Below, piece by piece: positions 36,686 through 44,245 of a DNA stretch of 64,000 nucleotides. The notes beneath the pieces are model-generated. The model worked only from the letters and a program-made list of their open reading frames with translations, ran no database searches and had not been told where the DNA came from. The DNA comes from Streptomyces sp. NBC_01481 (GTDB lineage Bacteria; Actinomycetota; Actinomycetes; Streptomycetales; Streptomycetaceae). Position 1 is the first letter of the stretch. Each line of letters starts with the position of its first letter. The translations under genes and the position numbers were made by a program. The stretch is from NCBI RefSeq assembly GCF_026339995.1, contig NZ_JAPEPT010000001.1, forward strand, positions 756,501 through 820,500, in the 5' to 3' direction.

Positions 36686-37300
36686 GTGCCGGACGACGTG
36701 GGGGGCAGGCCGTTCCCGGACGGCTGGGAGCCCGACGACGACCGCGGGGGCGCGGACGAGGACTTCGCCTCCGTGGTGTTCGACGAGGATTTCGTGCGTG
36801 CTGCCGAGATCCATGAGCCGACCGCCGTCGAGCGGCTTCTGGCTGCCGCCGAGGCCCGCGCCGAAGCCGACGCCTCCCGGGCCGGATCCCGCGGCGGAGG
36901 GCCCGACGAAGAGCTCTACGACGACGGCTACGGCCCCGGTCTGTACGGCCGCGAGCGGGCATACGACGACGATGACGACGGCCTGGACTTCGACGACGAG
37001 TACACCGGGCCGTACGGCCGCCACGGCGGCGCTCTGCGCCCCTACCGCGGCAGCGCCCGCTGGCACCGCCCCGTGGCTTGGATCCTGGCTCTGCTGATGG
37101 GCATCGGCATGGTCGCCCTCGCCTTCACGGCCGTCTACCGAGGAGCCTCGGGCAACCGCCAGGACCAGGTGCCGCCGCCCGCCACGACCGGCGTCGACGC
37201 CACCCCCACCGGCGGCCCGGCCGCCGACCGGGTGGGCGGGCCCTCCGCCTCCGCGGAGTACTCCGCGCCACCGGTTTCGGCGGATCCGCGCACCCCGTGA
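36686..37300 (+). CDS. Acidic single-pass membrane protein with a VVFDE-x-FVRAA motif
   Basis: A 204-residue protein. The cytoplasmic N-terminus is very acidic (DDDDDGLDFDDEY) and carries SVVFDEDFVRAA at residues 29-40, then an alanine-rich helix (VERLLAAAEARAEA). One membrane span at ~130-151 (AWILALLMGIGMVALAFTAV) is followed by a short Pro/Thr/Ala exterior tail. The same N-terminal motif occurs in the next gene, so the two are related partners. No enzymatic motif was found. The motif could be a docking peptide for a shared cytoplasmic partner, which is inference. Confidence 0.7.
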   Translation: MPDDVGGRPFPDGWEPDDDRGGADEDFASVVFDEDFVRAAEIHEPTAVERLLAAAEARAEADASRAGSRGGGPDEELYDDGYGPGLYGRERAYDDDDDGLDFDDEYTGPYGRHGGALRPYRGSARWHRPVAWILALLMGIGMVALAFTAVYRGASGNRQDQVPPPATTGVDATPTGGPAADRVGGPSASAEYSAPPVSADPRTP

Positions 37301-37324
37301 TCACCCCCTGAGCACCCTCGGACG

Positions 37325-37342
37325 AGCCCCTGATCAGGGGCT
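37325..37342. repeat. 18-bp perfect palindrome
   Basis: AGCCCCTGATCAGGGGCT is fully self-complementary and lies between the two acidic membrane-protein genes, upstream of TTGACA (37353-37358). It could be an operator or a weak terminator. Confidence 0.5.
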
Positions 37343-37400
37343 GTGCGCCCGCTTGACAAACTGCGGGAGAACTCGTCAGACATTGTCGTGTACCAGCGCG

Positions 37401-37428
37401 TTTACCGGGGCCCCGGCGGACCTACCCT
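37401..37428 (+). promoter_or_regulatory. Promoter of the 37435 gene
   Basis: TTTACC (37401-37406), a 16-bp spacer and TACCCT (37423-37428), the latter ending 6 nt before ATG 37435. A leaderless transcript is predicted, although GAAGG could also act as a ribosome site. Confidence 0.5.
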
Positions 37429-37434
37429 GAAGGT

Positions 37435-38508
37435 ATGGCTGGGCGCGGAGACCCGCCCGAGGGGACACCCGAGGGACTCCCCGGCGGTGAGGACGAGTAC
37501 CGATCCGTCGTCTTCGACGAATCGTTTGTACGGGCTGCGCGGCTTCAGGAATTCTCCGCGCAGGAACGGATGGGCGAGCATGCGCGCGCTGTGCGCAGCC
37601 TTCCCGCCTGGAGCCGCAGGACGGGCTCAAAGCAGGTCCTGGTACTCGTCATGCTCGTCGCGATGGCCTTCGGCACCGCGATCTACCTCGGCATCCGCCA
37701 CCCCTACCAGACACCGGCCATCAAGCAGGCCGAACCGCTGCGCATCACCATGATCCCGCTCGCCCCGCAGCGCCCCGTCCCGGGCGGCACCCCCGCCGAG
37801 CTCTACGCTCACAGCCCCGCCGCGAACTTCCGCCTCGGAGCCTCGGGCATCAATCTGCCCGGCGCCCGGCGCACCAAGAACTTCTCCGAGAGCCAGGTCA
37901 TGACGGCCCTGACCACGGCGAAGGACTACCTTGTGGAGTCCTCGCTCGACCCCGACGTCCTCACGGGCGGCGCGGTGCGGCCGGTGCGGGTGCTGCTCGA
38001 CCCGGACCAGCTGGAGCAGTTCGACCGGAGCATCGCCACGCCGGCCGCGGACGGCCGCCATGCCGCCACGGGCTGGCTGGTCCGCTTCGACCCGGCGAAG
38101 GTGGCGCTGGCGGACACGCAGGTGCGGGTGCAGGGCACGCTGCGCTTCGCCGAGGCGGGGCCCGACGCCCTGGAGGTGACGTCGGACCACACCTTCGCCT
38201 ATGCGCTGCGGCCGGTCGGCGTGAGCGGGCCCGGGGCGAACCAGGCCTCACTGTTCACCGTCCGCCGCGAGCTGCACTTCCGCTTCGACCGGGACGACCT
38301 GCACCAGCACCGCGCGGAACTGCTGGTCAGCTACGTCCAGGCCGGCCCGCAGGCCTGCTCGGCGGACGCCTCCGGAACCCTGCGCCCGCTGCTCGCCGGC
38401 GAGCGGGCGACCGCGGACGGCCCAGCGGGCACGGACCCGTATGCGACGGGCCAGGCCACCGCGGCACTCTGCGGCTCCCTGTCACCAGGCGCGCAGCCCT
38501 CGCCGTGA
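37435..38508 (+). CDS. Single-pass membrane protein with VVFDE-x-FVRAA motif and large exterior domain
   Basis: A 357-residue protein. SVVFDESFVRAA (residues 24-35) repeats the motif of the preceding gene's product, followed by a membrane span at ~66-87 (KQVLVLVMLVAMAFGTAIYL) and a ~265-residue extracytoplasmic domain. The exterior part starts RITMIPLAPQRPVPGG and has FSESQVMTALTTAKDYLVESSLDP, then beta-rich stretches (FTVRRELHFRFDRDDL) and two cysteines (QACSADAS, AALCGS) that could form a disulfide. No lipobox or enzyme motif is present. It may work with the neighbouring acidic membrane protein. Confidence 0.72.
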   Translation: MAGRGDPPEGTPEGLPGGEDEYRSVVFDESFVRAARLQEFSAQERMGEHARAVRSLPAWSRRTGSKQVLVLVMLVAMAFGTAIYLGIRHPYQTPAIKQAEPLRITMIPLAPQRPVPGGTPAELYAHSPAANFRLGASGINLPGARRTKNFSESQVMTALTTAKDYLVESSLDPDVLTGGAVRPVRVLLDPDQLEQFDRSIATPAADGRHAATGWLVRFDPAKVALADTQVRVQGTLRFAEAGPDALEVTSDHTFAYALRPVGVSGPGANQASLFTVRRELHFRFDRDDLHQHRAELLVSYVQAGPQACSADASGTLRPLLAGERATADGPAGTDPYATGQATAALCGSLSPGAQPSP

Positions 38509-38592
38509 CGGACGGGCGGTACGGGCGGTACGGGGCGTCGGGCCGGCGGCCCGGCCGACGGCCGCCCGCGCCGCCTGACCGATGACGGCCCC

Positions 38593-38672
38593 CTTGGCCG
38601 CTTGGCCGCCTGACCGCTTGGCCGCCTGACCGCCTGACCGCCTGACCGTCGGGCCGCCTGACCGTCGGGCCG
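38593..38672. repeat. Degenerate 8-bp tandem repeat between convergent genes
   Basis: Ten consecutive 8-bp units of type CTTGGCCG, CCTGACCG or TCGGGCCG lie between the 37435 gene and the minus-strand M48 gene, with looser copies on both sides. Slippage-prone non-coding DNA. Confidence 0.8.
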
Positions 38673-38720
38673 ACGACGGCCGCTTGGCCGACGGCCACCC
38701 GGTTGGGCCGGTCCCCGTAC

Positions 38721-39848
38721 TCAGCTGCCGCCCTGACCGCCTCCGCCCCCGGTCTCACCCGCCGGACCGCTGCCGTCGCCGTTGCCGCTGCTCTTCGTGC
38801 CACCGGAGCCCGAGCCGCCGGCCGCCCCCGCGGCGGTGAACTTGTCCCGCAGCTTGCCGCCCAGGTCGCCGGCGCCGCCGGCTATGTCGCCGACCAGCTT
38901 CATCAGCGGGTCCTTGCTGGTGCGCACCGTGTCCGCGTAGTGCGATGCGGACTCGCGGAAGGAGTCGGACACCGATGCGTCCTTGTCCTCCGTACGCCGC
39001 GGGTAGTGGCCGTCCATGATCCGCTGGTAGTCGCGGCTCGCGGCCCACTTCTTGAGCTCGGCCGCGCGCACCGTGGTGAACGGGTGCGAGCGGGGCAGCA
39101 CATTGAGGATCTTCAGGACCGAGTCGCGCAGGTCGCCGCCCGCCTCGTACTCCTCGGCCTGCTCCAGGAACGCGTCGACATTCATCTCGTGCAGATGGTT
39201 GCCACCGGCGATCTTCATCAGGCCGCGCATTGACGCCTGCAGGTCCTGGCCGACCAGCAATCCGGCGCGGTCCGCCGAGAGCTCCGACTTGCGGAACCAC
39301 TCGCGCAGCGCGGTGACGATGGCCATGATCGCCACATTGCCGAGCGGGATCCACGCGATCTTCAGCGCGAGGTTGGTGAGGAACAGCAGGATCGTGCGGT
39401 AGACGGAGTGGCCGGAGAGGGCGTGGCCCACCTCGTGCCCCACGACCGCCCGCATCTCCTCCTCGTCGAGCAGTTCCACCAGTCCGGTGGTGACGACGAT
39501 GATCGGCTCGTCCAGGCCGATGCACATGGCATTGGGCCGGGGGTCCTGCGTGACGTACATCGAGGGGACCTTCTCCAGGTCCAGGATGTAGCAGGCGTCC
39601 CGCAGCATGGTGTTGAGATGGGCGAACTGAGCGTCGCTCACCCGCACCGAGTCGGAGAGGAAGAGCAGCCGCAGGCTGCGCTCGGGCAGCAGGCCGCTCA
39701 ACGCCTTGAAGACGGTGTCGAAGCCGCTGAGTTTGCGCAGCGCGACCAGCGCCGAGCGGTCCGCGGGATGTTCGTACGCCCGTGAGGAGATGCCGGCGAA
39801 GCGCTTGCGCTGCCTGCTCGGCACGTTCTCGTGACTGCTTTCGGTCAT
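38721..39848 (-). CDS. M48-family metalloprotease (HtpX/YggG-like)
   Basis: A 375-residue zinc protease. HEVGH at 138-142 supplies the two zinc histidines and catalytic Glu, and E189 in KSELSADRAG is the probable third ligand. A hydrophobic stretch (TILLFLTNLALKIAWIPLGNVAIMAIV) lies between them and may anchor the enzyme to the membrane. The last ~90 residues are Gly/Ser/Ala-rich and disordered. The N-terminus is cytoplasmic, without signal peptide. ATG 39848 has GGGGG upstream. M48 enzymes of this kind handle membrane-protein quality control; the substrate here is unknown. Confidence 0.88.
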   Translation of the reverse strand: MTESSHENVPSRQRKRFAGISSRAYEHPADRSALVALRKLSGFDTVFKALSGLLPERSLRLLFLSDSVRVSDAQFAHLNTMLRDACYILDLEKVPSMYVTQDPRPNAMCIGLDEPIIVVTTGLVELLDEEEMRAVVGHEVGHALSGHSVYRTILLFLTNLALKIAWIPLGNVAIMAIVTALREWFRKSELSADRAGLLVGQDLQASMRGLMKIAGGNHLHEMNVDAFLEQAEEYEAGGDLRDSVLKILNVLPRSHPFTTVRAAELKKWAASRDYQRIMDGHYPRRTEDKDASVSDSFRESASHYADTVRTSKDPLMKLVGDIAGGAGDLGGKLRDKFTAAGAAGGSGSGGTKSSGNGDGSGPAGETGGGGGQGGS

Positions 39849-39940
39849 TCAAGCCCCCTGTTGCGCCTGTTGGTGCGTCTTATGGCTCGTCCCCCTGACG
39901 GACCCCAGCGTAGGTGCTGCGGCTACGGCCTGGCGGGGGC

Positions 39941-39949
39941 TGTGGATAA
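39941..39949 (-). promoter_or_regulatory. Isolated DnaA-box match near the M48 gene
   Basis: The minus strand reads TTATCCACA, a perfect match to the DnaA consensus. The surrounding 317-bp gap (39849-40165) holds no other gene; TACGAT at 40083-40088 could be a -10 box for the small gene at 40166. Confidence 0.5.
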
Positions 39950-40165
39950 CTGAGGAGCACGCCCGGCATCGCTCGCCGGAGCGGGCTCCTCCCGCCTTTT
40001 CCTGCTGCGCGGATACCGTGGAAACGGCACCGACGAGCAGGACAACGACTGAGTCGGCGTGAGCGTGCCCGGGCGCCCCGCATACGATGTGCGCGAAGTC
40101 TCTCCGCTCCGTCGGAGGCGTCCGATTCCCGAGCTCCGACTCCCGATCGATAGGTCCTGCTGAAG

Positions 40166-40327
40166 ATGAGCCTCACCAGCACCGCCGCCAGCCTGGTCAC
40201 CCTCGCCGAAGGCGCCGAGCACGGTGGCAACCACGAAAGCCTCAGCCCGTACCTCACCGGTGGCGGCGCGCTCTTCGCGCTCCTCCTGCTGCTGTGGATC
40301 ACGACGCGCTTCAACCGCGACCGCTGA
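40166..40327 (+). CDS. 53-residue membrane mini-protein
   Basis: ATG 40166 to TGA 40327 encodes [18 protein letters not shown], a His/Asn-containing linker and one membrane span ([18 protein letters not shown]) ending in RDR. Codon use is normal for the genome and the frame ends shortly before nadD. The start lacks a strong ribosome site. Such short single-span proteins are conserved beside nadD in Streptomyces as far as can be recalled; the function is unknown. Confidence 0.65.
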   Translation: MSLTSTAASLVTLAEGAEHGGNHESLSPYLTGGGALFALLLLLWITTRFNRDR

Positions 40328-40366
40328 GTCCGCGGCCGGCGAGTGGGGGCCGTTCCGCGGTGCCAG

Positions 40367-40372
40367 TAGGCT
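40367..40372 (+). promoter_or_regulatory. -10 box before nadD
   Basis: TAGGCT ends 8 nt before ATG 40381; a leaderless or near-leaderless transcript is predicted. Confidence 0.4.
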
Positions 40373-40380
40373 CTGCACGC

Positions 40381-41004
40381 ATGGGAGAGCAGGAAGTGCC
40401 TACCGGTTCCGGTTCCGGCAAGCGCCGACTCGGTGTGATGGGCGGGACGTTCGACCCGATCCACCACGGACACCTGGTGGCCGCCAGTGAGGTGGCCGCC
40501 CTGTTCCACCTGGACGAGGTGGTGTTCGTGCCGACCGGGCAGCCGTGGCAGAAGACCCACAAGGCCGTGTCGCCGGCCGAGGACCGGTATCTGATGACGG
40601 TCATCGCGACCGCGTCAAACCCGCAGTTTTCGGTCAGCCGTATCGATATCGACCGCGGCGGGCCGACGTACACGATCGATACGCTGCGGGACTTGCGCTC
40701 CCTCAACAAGAACGCGGATCTTTTCTTCATCACCGGAGCCGACGCCCTTTCCCAGATCCTCGGCTGGCGGGACGCCGAAGAGCTGTTCTCGCTCGCCCAC
40801 TTCATCGGTGTGACGCGGCCGGGGCACGATCTGACGGACGACGGGCTGCCCGAGGGCGGTGTCTCCCTTGTGGAGGTTCCGGCGCTGGCGATCTCCTCGA
40901 CCGATTGCCGTGCGAGGGTGGCGCAGGGCGATCCGGTCTGGTACCTGGTGCCGGACGGCGTGGTGCGCTACATCGACAAGCGCCAGTTGTACCGCGGCGA
41001 GTGA
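40381..41004 (+). CDS. nadD: Nicotinate-nucleotide adenylyltransferase
   Basis: A 207-residue enzyme of NAD synthesis that adenylates nicotinate mononucleotide. [19 protein letters not shown] contains the (H/T)xGH nucleotidyltransferase motif at residues 28-31, and [18 protein letters not shown] carries the ISSTxxR motif. The first 15 residues are extra to the fold; GTG 40396 or 40435 are shorter alternatives. The LCP-like gene follows 20 bp downstream, then rsfS, the usual nadD-rsfS order with an insert. Confidence 0.95.
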   Translation: MGEQEVPTGSGSGKRRLGVMGGTFDPIHHGHLVAASEVAALFHLDEVVFVPTGQPWQKTHKAVSPAEDRYLMTVIATASNPQFSVSRIDIDRGGPTYTIDTLRDLRSLNKNADLFFITGADALSQILGWRDAEELFSLAHFIGVTRPGHDLTDDGLPEGGVSLVEVPALAISSTDCRARVAQGDPVWYLVPDGVVRYIDKRQLYRGE

Positions 41005-41023
41005 GCCACGGAGAGGGGCACCT

Positions 41024-42766
41024 GTGAACGACCAGCAGAGCCACCCGTACGACCCGTACTACCAACAGCCGCAGATCATCGGCTACGACGAGTACGGGCA
41101 GCCGGTCTATCAGCAGCCCCAGCCGTACGACCCCTACGCGCAGCAGCAACAGCAGCACCCTCAGCAACAACAGGCTCCCGGCCAGGGATACGGCTACGAC
41201 CCGTACGCACAGCAGCAGCAGCAACAACAACAGCAACAGCGACAGCAGGCGCCGCAGCCGCAGGCCGACCAGTCCCAGCAGTACGACCCGTACGGCCGTC
41301 CGCACCCCCAGCAGGGCCAGGCCCCCGGGTACGGCTACGACGGCTACGGCTATGACACCGGCCAGCAGCCCGCCGTCGACACCACCGGGCAGTGGAACAT
41401 CCCGCAGCAGCCCCCGGCCCCGCCCGCGCAGGCGCCCCGGCAGGAGCGGGAGCAGGCCGCGGTGCCCGGCCAGCGCAGGCCCGCGCCCGATCGTGACTAC
41501 CGCACCGAGCAGTTCTCCTTCATCGAGGAGCCGGACGAGGACTCCGAAGACGTCATCGACTGGCTGAAGTTCAGCGAGAGCCGCTCCGAGCGGCGCGAGG
41601 AGGCCAAGCGCCGGGGCCGCAACCGCGTCGTCGCGTTGTTCGTCGTCCTGGCGCTGGCTCTCGCCGGCGGCGTCGGCTACCTCTGGTACGCGGGCAAGCT
41701 GCCCGGTCTCGCGGACGCCGAGAAGAAGAGCAACACGGCCGCCGGACCGCAGAAGCGGGACGTGATCGTTGTCCATCTGCACAACACCAAGAAGAAGGGC
41801 ACCTCCACGGCCCTTCTCGTCGACAACGCCACCACCAAGCAGGGCACCACGGTTCTGCTCCCCAACGCCCTCTCCGTCGCGAACGACGACGGCACCGCCA
41901 CCACCCTCGGCAAGTCGGTCGATGACGACGGCTCGACGGGCACCCGTGAGTCGATCGGCACCCTCCTGGGCGCCAAGATCACCGGCACCTGGCGGCTCGA
42001 CACCCCGTACCTGGAGAACCTCGTCGAGCTGGTCGGCACCATCGACCTGACCACCGACACCGCGGTGCCCGGCGCCAAGAAGGGCGAGGCGCCGCTGGTG
42101 AAGAAGGGCGAGAACCAGACGCTCAACGGCCGCGCGGCCGTCGCCTACGCCACCTACCTCGGGCCCGGCGAGGCCGAGGCGAAGCAGCTCCAGCGCTTCG
42201 GCCAGGTCATGCAGGGCGTCCTGAAGAAGTTCCCCGACGACCCGAAGTCCGCGACCGTCACCGTGGAGACGCTGGCACAGATCCTTGACCCGTCGCTGCG
42301 CGAGAGCGATCTGGGCGCGTCGCTGGCCAAGCTCGCCGAGCACGCAAAGGGCGGCGACTACAAGACCGCGCTGCTGCCGGTCCAGCAGGACGGCACGCTC
42401 ACCGAGCAGGCCGCCAACAGCGTGGTCAAGGACATCCTGGGCGGCTCGGTCACCGCGCCGGACAAGGACGCAGCCCTCCGGGTGGGCATCAAGAACGCCA
42501 CCGGGAACACGGGCGCCACCGAGAAGGCCCGGATCGACCTGGTCAACGCCGGTTACGCGGTTCTGGACGCCGGCAAGGCGGACACCGAGTCCACCTCGAA
42601 GATCACCTACGGCGACGAGGCGCAGAAGGCCAAGGCCGTCGAGGTCGCCAAGACCCTGGGCCTTGCGACGAGCGCGGTCAAGAAGGGCGCCAGTGCCCCC
42701 AACGCCGATGTCTCCGTCCTCCTCGGCAAGGACTACAAGTCCGGGAGCTCGTCCACCGGCGGATGA
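41024..42766 (+). CDS. LCP-like membrane protein with LytR C-terminal domain
   Basis: A 580-residue protein. The cytoplasmic N-terminus (~1-150) is Gln/Tyr/Pro-rich with poly-Gln runs and YDPY repeats. A basic region and one membrane span (~202-224, VVALFVVLALALAGGVGYLW) follow. The exterior part has the LCP outline (RDVIVVHLHNTKK, RESIGTLLGAKITGTWRLD, LENLVELVGTIDLTTD, LNGRAAVAYATYLGPGEAEA, LQRFGQVMQGVLKK) and then a LytR_C domain (LRVGIKNATGNTGATEKARI). LCP enzymes join wall polymers to peptidoglycan, but most conserved catalytic Arg/Asp positions are not recognisable here. GTG 41024 follows GAGAGGGG. In S. coelicolor the LCP protein PdtA is encoded close to nadD/rsfS; whether this is its orthologue needs alignment. 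Confidence 0.72.
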   Translation: MNDQQSHPYDPYYQQPQIIGYDEYGQPVYQQPQPYDPYAQQQQQHPQQQQAPGQGYGYDPYAQQQQQQQQQQRQQAPQPQADQSQQYDPYGRPHPQQGQAPGYGYDGYGYDTGQQPAVDTTGQWNIPQQPPAPPAQAPRQEREQAAVPGQRRPAPDRDYRTEQFSFIEEPDEDSEDVIDWLKFSESRSERREEAKRRGRNRVVALFVVLALALAGGVGYLWYAGKLPGLADAEKKSNTAAGPQKRDVIVVHLHNTKKKGTSTALLVDNATTKQGTTVLLPNALSVANDDGTATTLGKSVDDDGSTGTRESIGTLLGAKITGTWRLDTPYLENLVELVGTIDLTTDTAVPGAKKGEAPLVKKGENQTLNGRAAVAYATYLGPGEAEAKQLQRFGQVMQGVLKKFPDDPKSATVTVETLAQILDPSLRESDLGASLAKLAEHAKGGDYKTALLPVQQDGTLTEQAANSVVKDILGGSVTAPDKDAALRVGIKNATGNTGATEKARIDLVNAGYAVLDAGKADTESTSKITYGDEAQKAKAVEVAKTLGLATSAVKKGASAPNADVSVLLGKDYKSGSSSTGG

Positions 42767-42849
42767 TCAAGGTCCAATAATCCCGGCAAGGGGTGTCGGT
42801 GGTCCGTGAGACCCTTGAGGGGTACCTGACCGCCGACGAAAGCCTGCTT

Positions 42850-43281
42850 GTGACCGCCACGGATCGCTCCATCGAGCTCGTCAACACCGCCGCTCAGGCG
42901 GCTGCCGACCGGCTCGCGCACGACATCATCGCCTACGACGTCAGTGACGTGCTGTCGATCACCGACGCCTTCCTGCTCGCCTCAGCGCCCAACGACCGCC
43001 AGGTCAAGTCGATCGTCGACGAGATCGAGGAGCGGCTCAACAAGGAGCTCGGCGCCAAGCCGGTGCGCCGCGAGGGCGACCGCGACGCCCGCTGGATTCT
43101 GCTCGACTACGTCGACATCGTCGTGCACGTCCAGCACAGCGAGGAGCGTGTCTTCTACGCCCTGGAGCGACTGTGGAAGGACTGCCCCGAGCTGCCCCTC
43201 CCCGAGGACGCCCTGAAGACCCGCGGCAAGGCCGAGGAGCACGCTCGGCTCACCGGTGACCCGGACGGTGAGCTGAGCTGA
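42850..43281 (+). CDS. rsfS: Ribosomal silencing factor RsfS
   Basis: A ~143-residue protein that binds L14 and blocks subunit joining under starvation. TDRSIELVNTAAQAAADRLAHDI, DVSDVLSITDAFLLASAPNDRQVK, DARWILLDYVDIVVHVQ and FYALERLWKDCP are family signatures. GTG 42850 gives the usual N-terminus; GTG codons at 42793 and 42799 (with AAGGGG nearby) would add up to 19 residues. It is followed by the histidine phosphatase gene, whose start overlaps the rsfS stop. Confidence 0.95.
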   Translation: MTATDRSIELVNTAAQAAADRLAHDIIAYDVSDVLSITDAFLLASAPNDRQVKSIVDEIEERLNKELGAKPVRREGDRDARWILLDYVDIVVHVQHSEERVFYALERLWKDCPELPLPEDALKTRGKAEEHARLTGDPDGELS

Positions 43282-43943
43282 ACGGCAGAGACACCGGAAA
43301 CAATCGGGGCGCGGGGCGCCGTGTCGTCCTCTGGCGGCACGGCCAGACCTCGTGGAACCTTCAACGCCGCTTCCAGGGCTCCACGGACATCGCCCTGACC
43401 GATGCGGGCGTCTCCCAGGCGCGCCGGGCAGCCCGGCTGCTCGCCTCCCTCAGGCCCCACGCGATCGTCGCCTCCGACCTCAAGCGGGCGGCGGCCACGG
43501 CCGGCGAGCTGGCCGGGATCACCGGCCTCGACGTCTCCTACGACTCGGCCCTGCGCGAGACCTACGCGGGCGCCTGGCAGGGCCTGACCCACGACGAGAT
43601 CGTCGAGCGGTACGGCGAGCAGTACGCCGCCTGGAAGCGCGGTGAGCCCGTGCGCAGGGGCGGTGGTGAGCTGGAGACGGAGGTCGCCGACCGGGCCGCT
43701 CCCGTGGTGCTGCATCACGTCGAGAAGCTTCCCGAGGACGGCACGCTCGTCGTGGTCAGCCACGGCGGCACGATCCGTACCACCATCGGCCGGCTGCTCG
43801 GCCTGGAGTCCCACCACTGGGAGAGCCTCGGCGGCCTCTCCAACTGCTGCTGGTCGGTGCTCGGCCAGGGCGCGCGCGGCTGGCGGCTGCTGGAGCACAA
43901 CGCCGGCACGCTGCCGGAACCGGTCCTCGGCGACGACGACTGA
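43278..43943 (+). CDS. Histidine phosphatase family protein (phosphoglycerate mutase-like), apparent CTG start
   Basis: A 221-residue protein. RHG (residues 20-22, LWRHGQTSWN) holds the phospho-accepting His, with VVVSHGGTIRT the second conserved His and ALRETYAGAWQGLTHDEI the acid/base region. In this frame a stop lies at 43269 and no ATG, GTG or TTG occurs before the catalytic motif. The only candidate is CTG 43278, which overlaps the rsfS stop as CTGA and has GGTGAG just upstream. Translation by coupling from rsfS is therefore likely. The family includes broad-specificity phosphatases; the substrate is unknown. Confidence 0.82.
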   Translation: MNGRDTGNNRGAGRRVVLWRHGQTSWNLQRRFQGSTDIALTDAGVSQARRAARLLASLRPHAIVASDLKRAAATAGELAGITGLDVSYDSALRETYAGAWQGLTHDEIVERYGEQYAAWKRGEPVRRGGGELETEVADRAAPVVLHHVEKLPEDGTLVVVSHGGTIRTTIGRLLGLESHHWESLGGLSNCCWSVLGQGARGWRLLEHNAGTLPEPVLGDDD

Positions 43944-43982
43944 CCAGCTCCGGGCCCGGCGTTCGGCTCCGTGACCCCGGAT

Positions 43983-44012
43983 TTCACTTTCCGGCAGGTC
44001 GCAGGCTAAAGT
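43983..44012 (+). promoter_or_regulatory. Promoter of the first tRNA-Ala gene
   Basis: TTCACT (43983-43988), an 18-bp spacer and TAAAGT (44007-44012) lie 36 bp before the mature tRNA. Confidence 0.55.
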
Positions 44013-44048
44013 TCTTCTTGTTCGCAGCGCGGAGCGCGAAGAACACGC

Positions 44049-44121
44049 GGGGCTATAGCTCAGTTGGTAGAGCGCCTGCATGGCATGCAGGAGGTCAGGA
44101 GTTCAATTCTCCTTAGCTCCA
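44049..44121 (+). tRNA. tRNA-Ala(GGC), copy 1
   Basis: 73 nt fold into a standard cloverleaf: acceptor GGGGCTA/TAGCTCC, D arm AGCTCAGTTGGTAGAGC, anticodon stem CCTGC/GCAGG with loop ATGGCAT (anticodon GGC), T loop GTTCAATTC. CCA is not encoded. An identical copy lies at 47277. Confidence 0.96.
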
Positions 44122-44128
44122 CAATCCG

Positions 44129-44156
44129 GATCCCGTCCTCACCAGAGGGCGGGATC
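44129..44156 (+). terminator. Terminator of tRNA-Ala copy 1
   Basis: GATCCCGTCCT (44129-44139) pairs with AGGGCGGGATC (44146-44156) with one wobble; TTTT follows a few bases later. Confidence 0.75.
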
Positions 44157-44188
44157 TCGCGTTTTCCGGCCGTCATCCTGGCCGTCAT

Positions 44189-44245
44189 CCGGTTCGTCGT
44201 CTGCCGGTTCATCGTCTCCGGTTCATCGTCTCCGGTTCGTCATTG
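44189..44245. repeat. Short tandem repeat at the 3' end of the XRE gene
   Basis: Four 14-15-bp units of type CCGGTTCATCGTCT run across the stop codon region of the minus-strand regulator gene; two adjacent units are identical. Confidence 0.7.
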
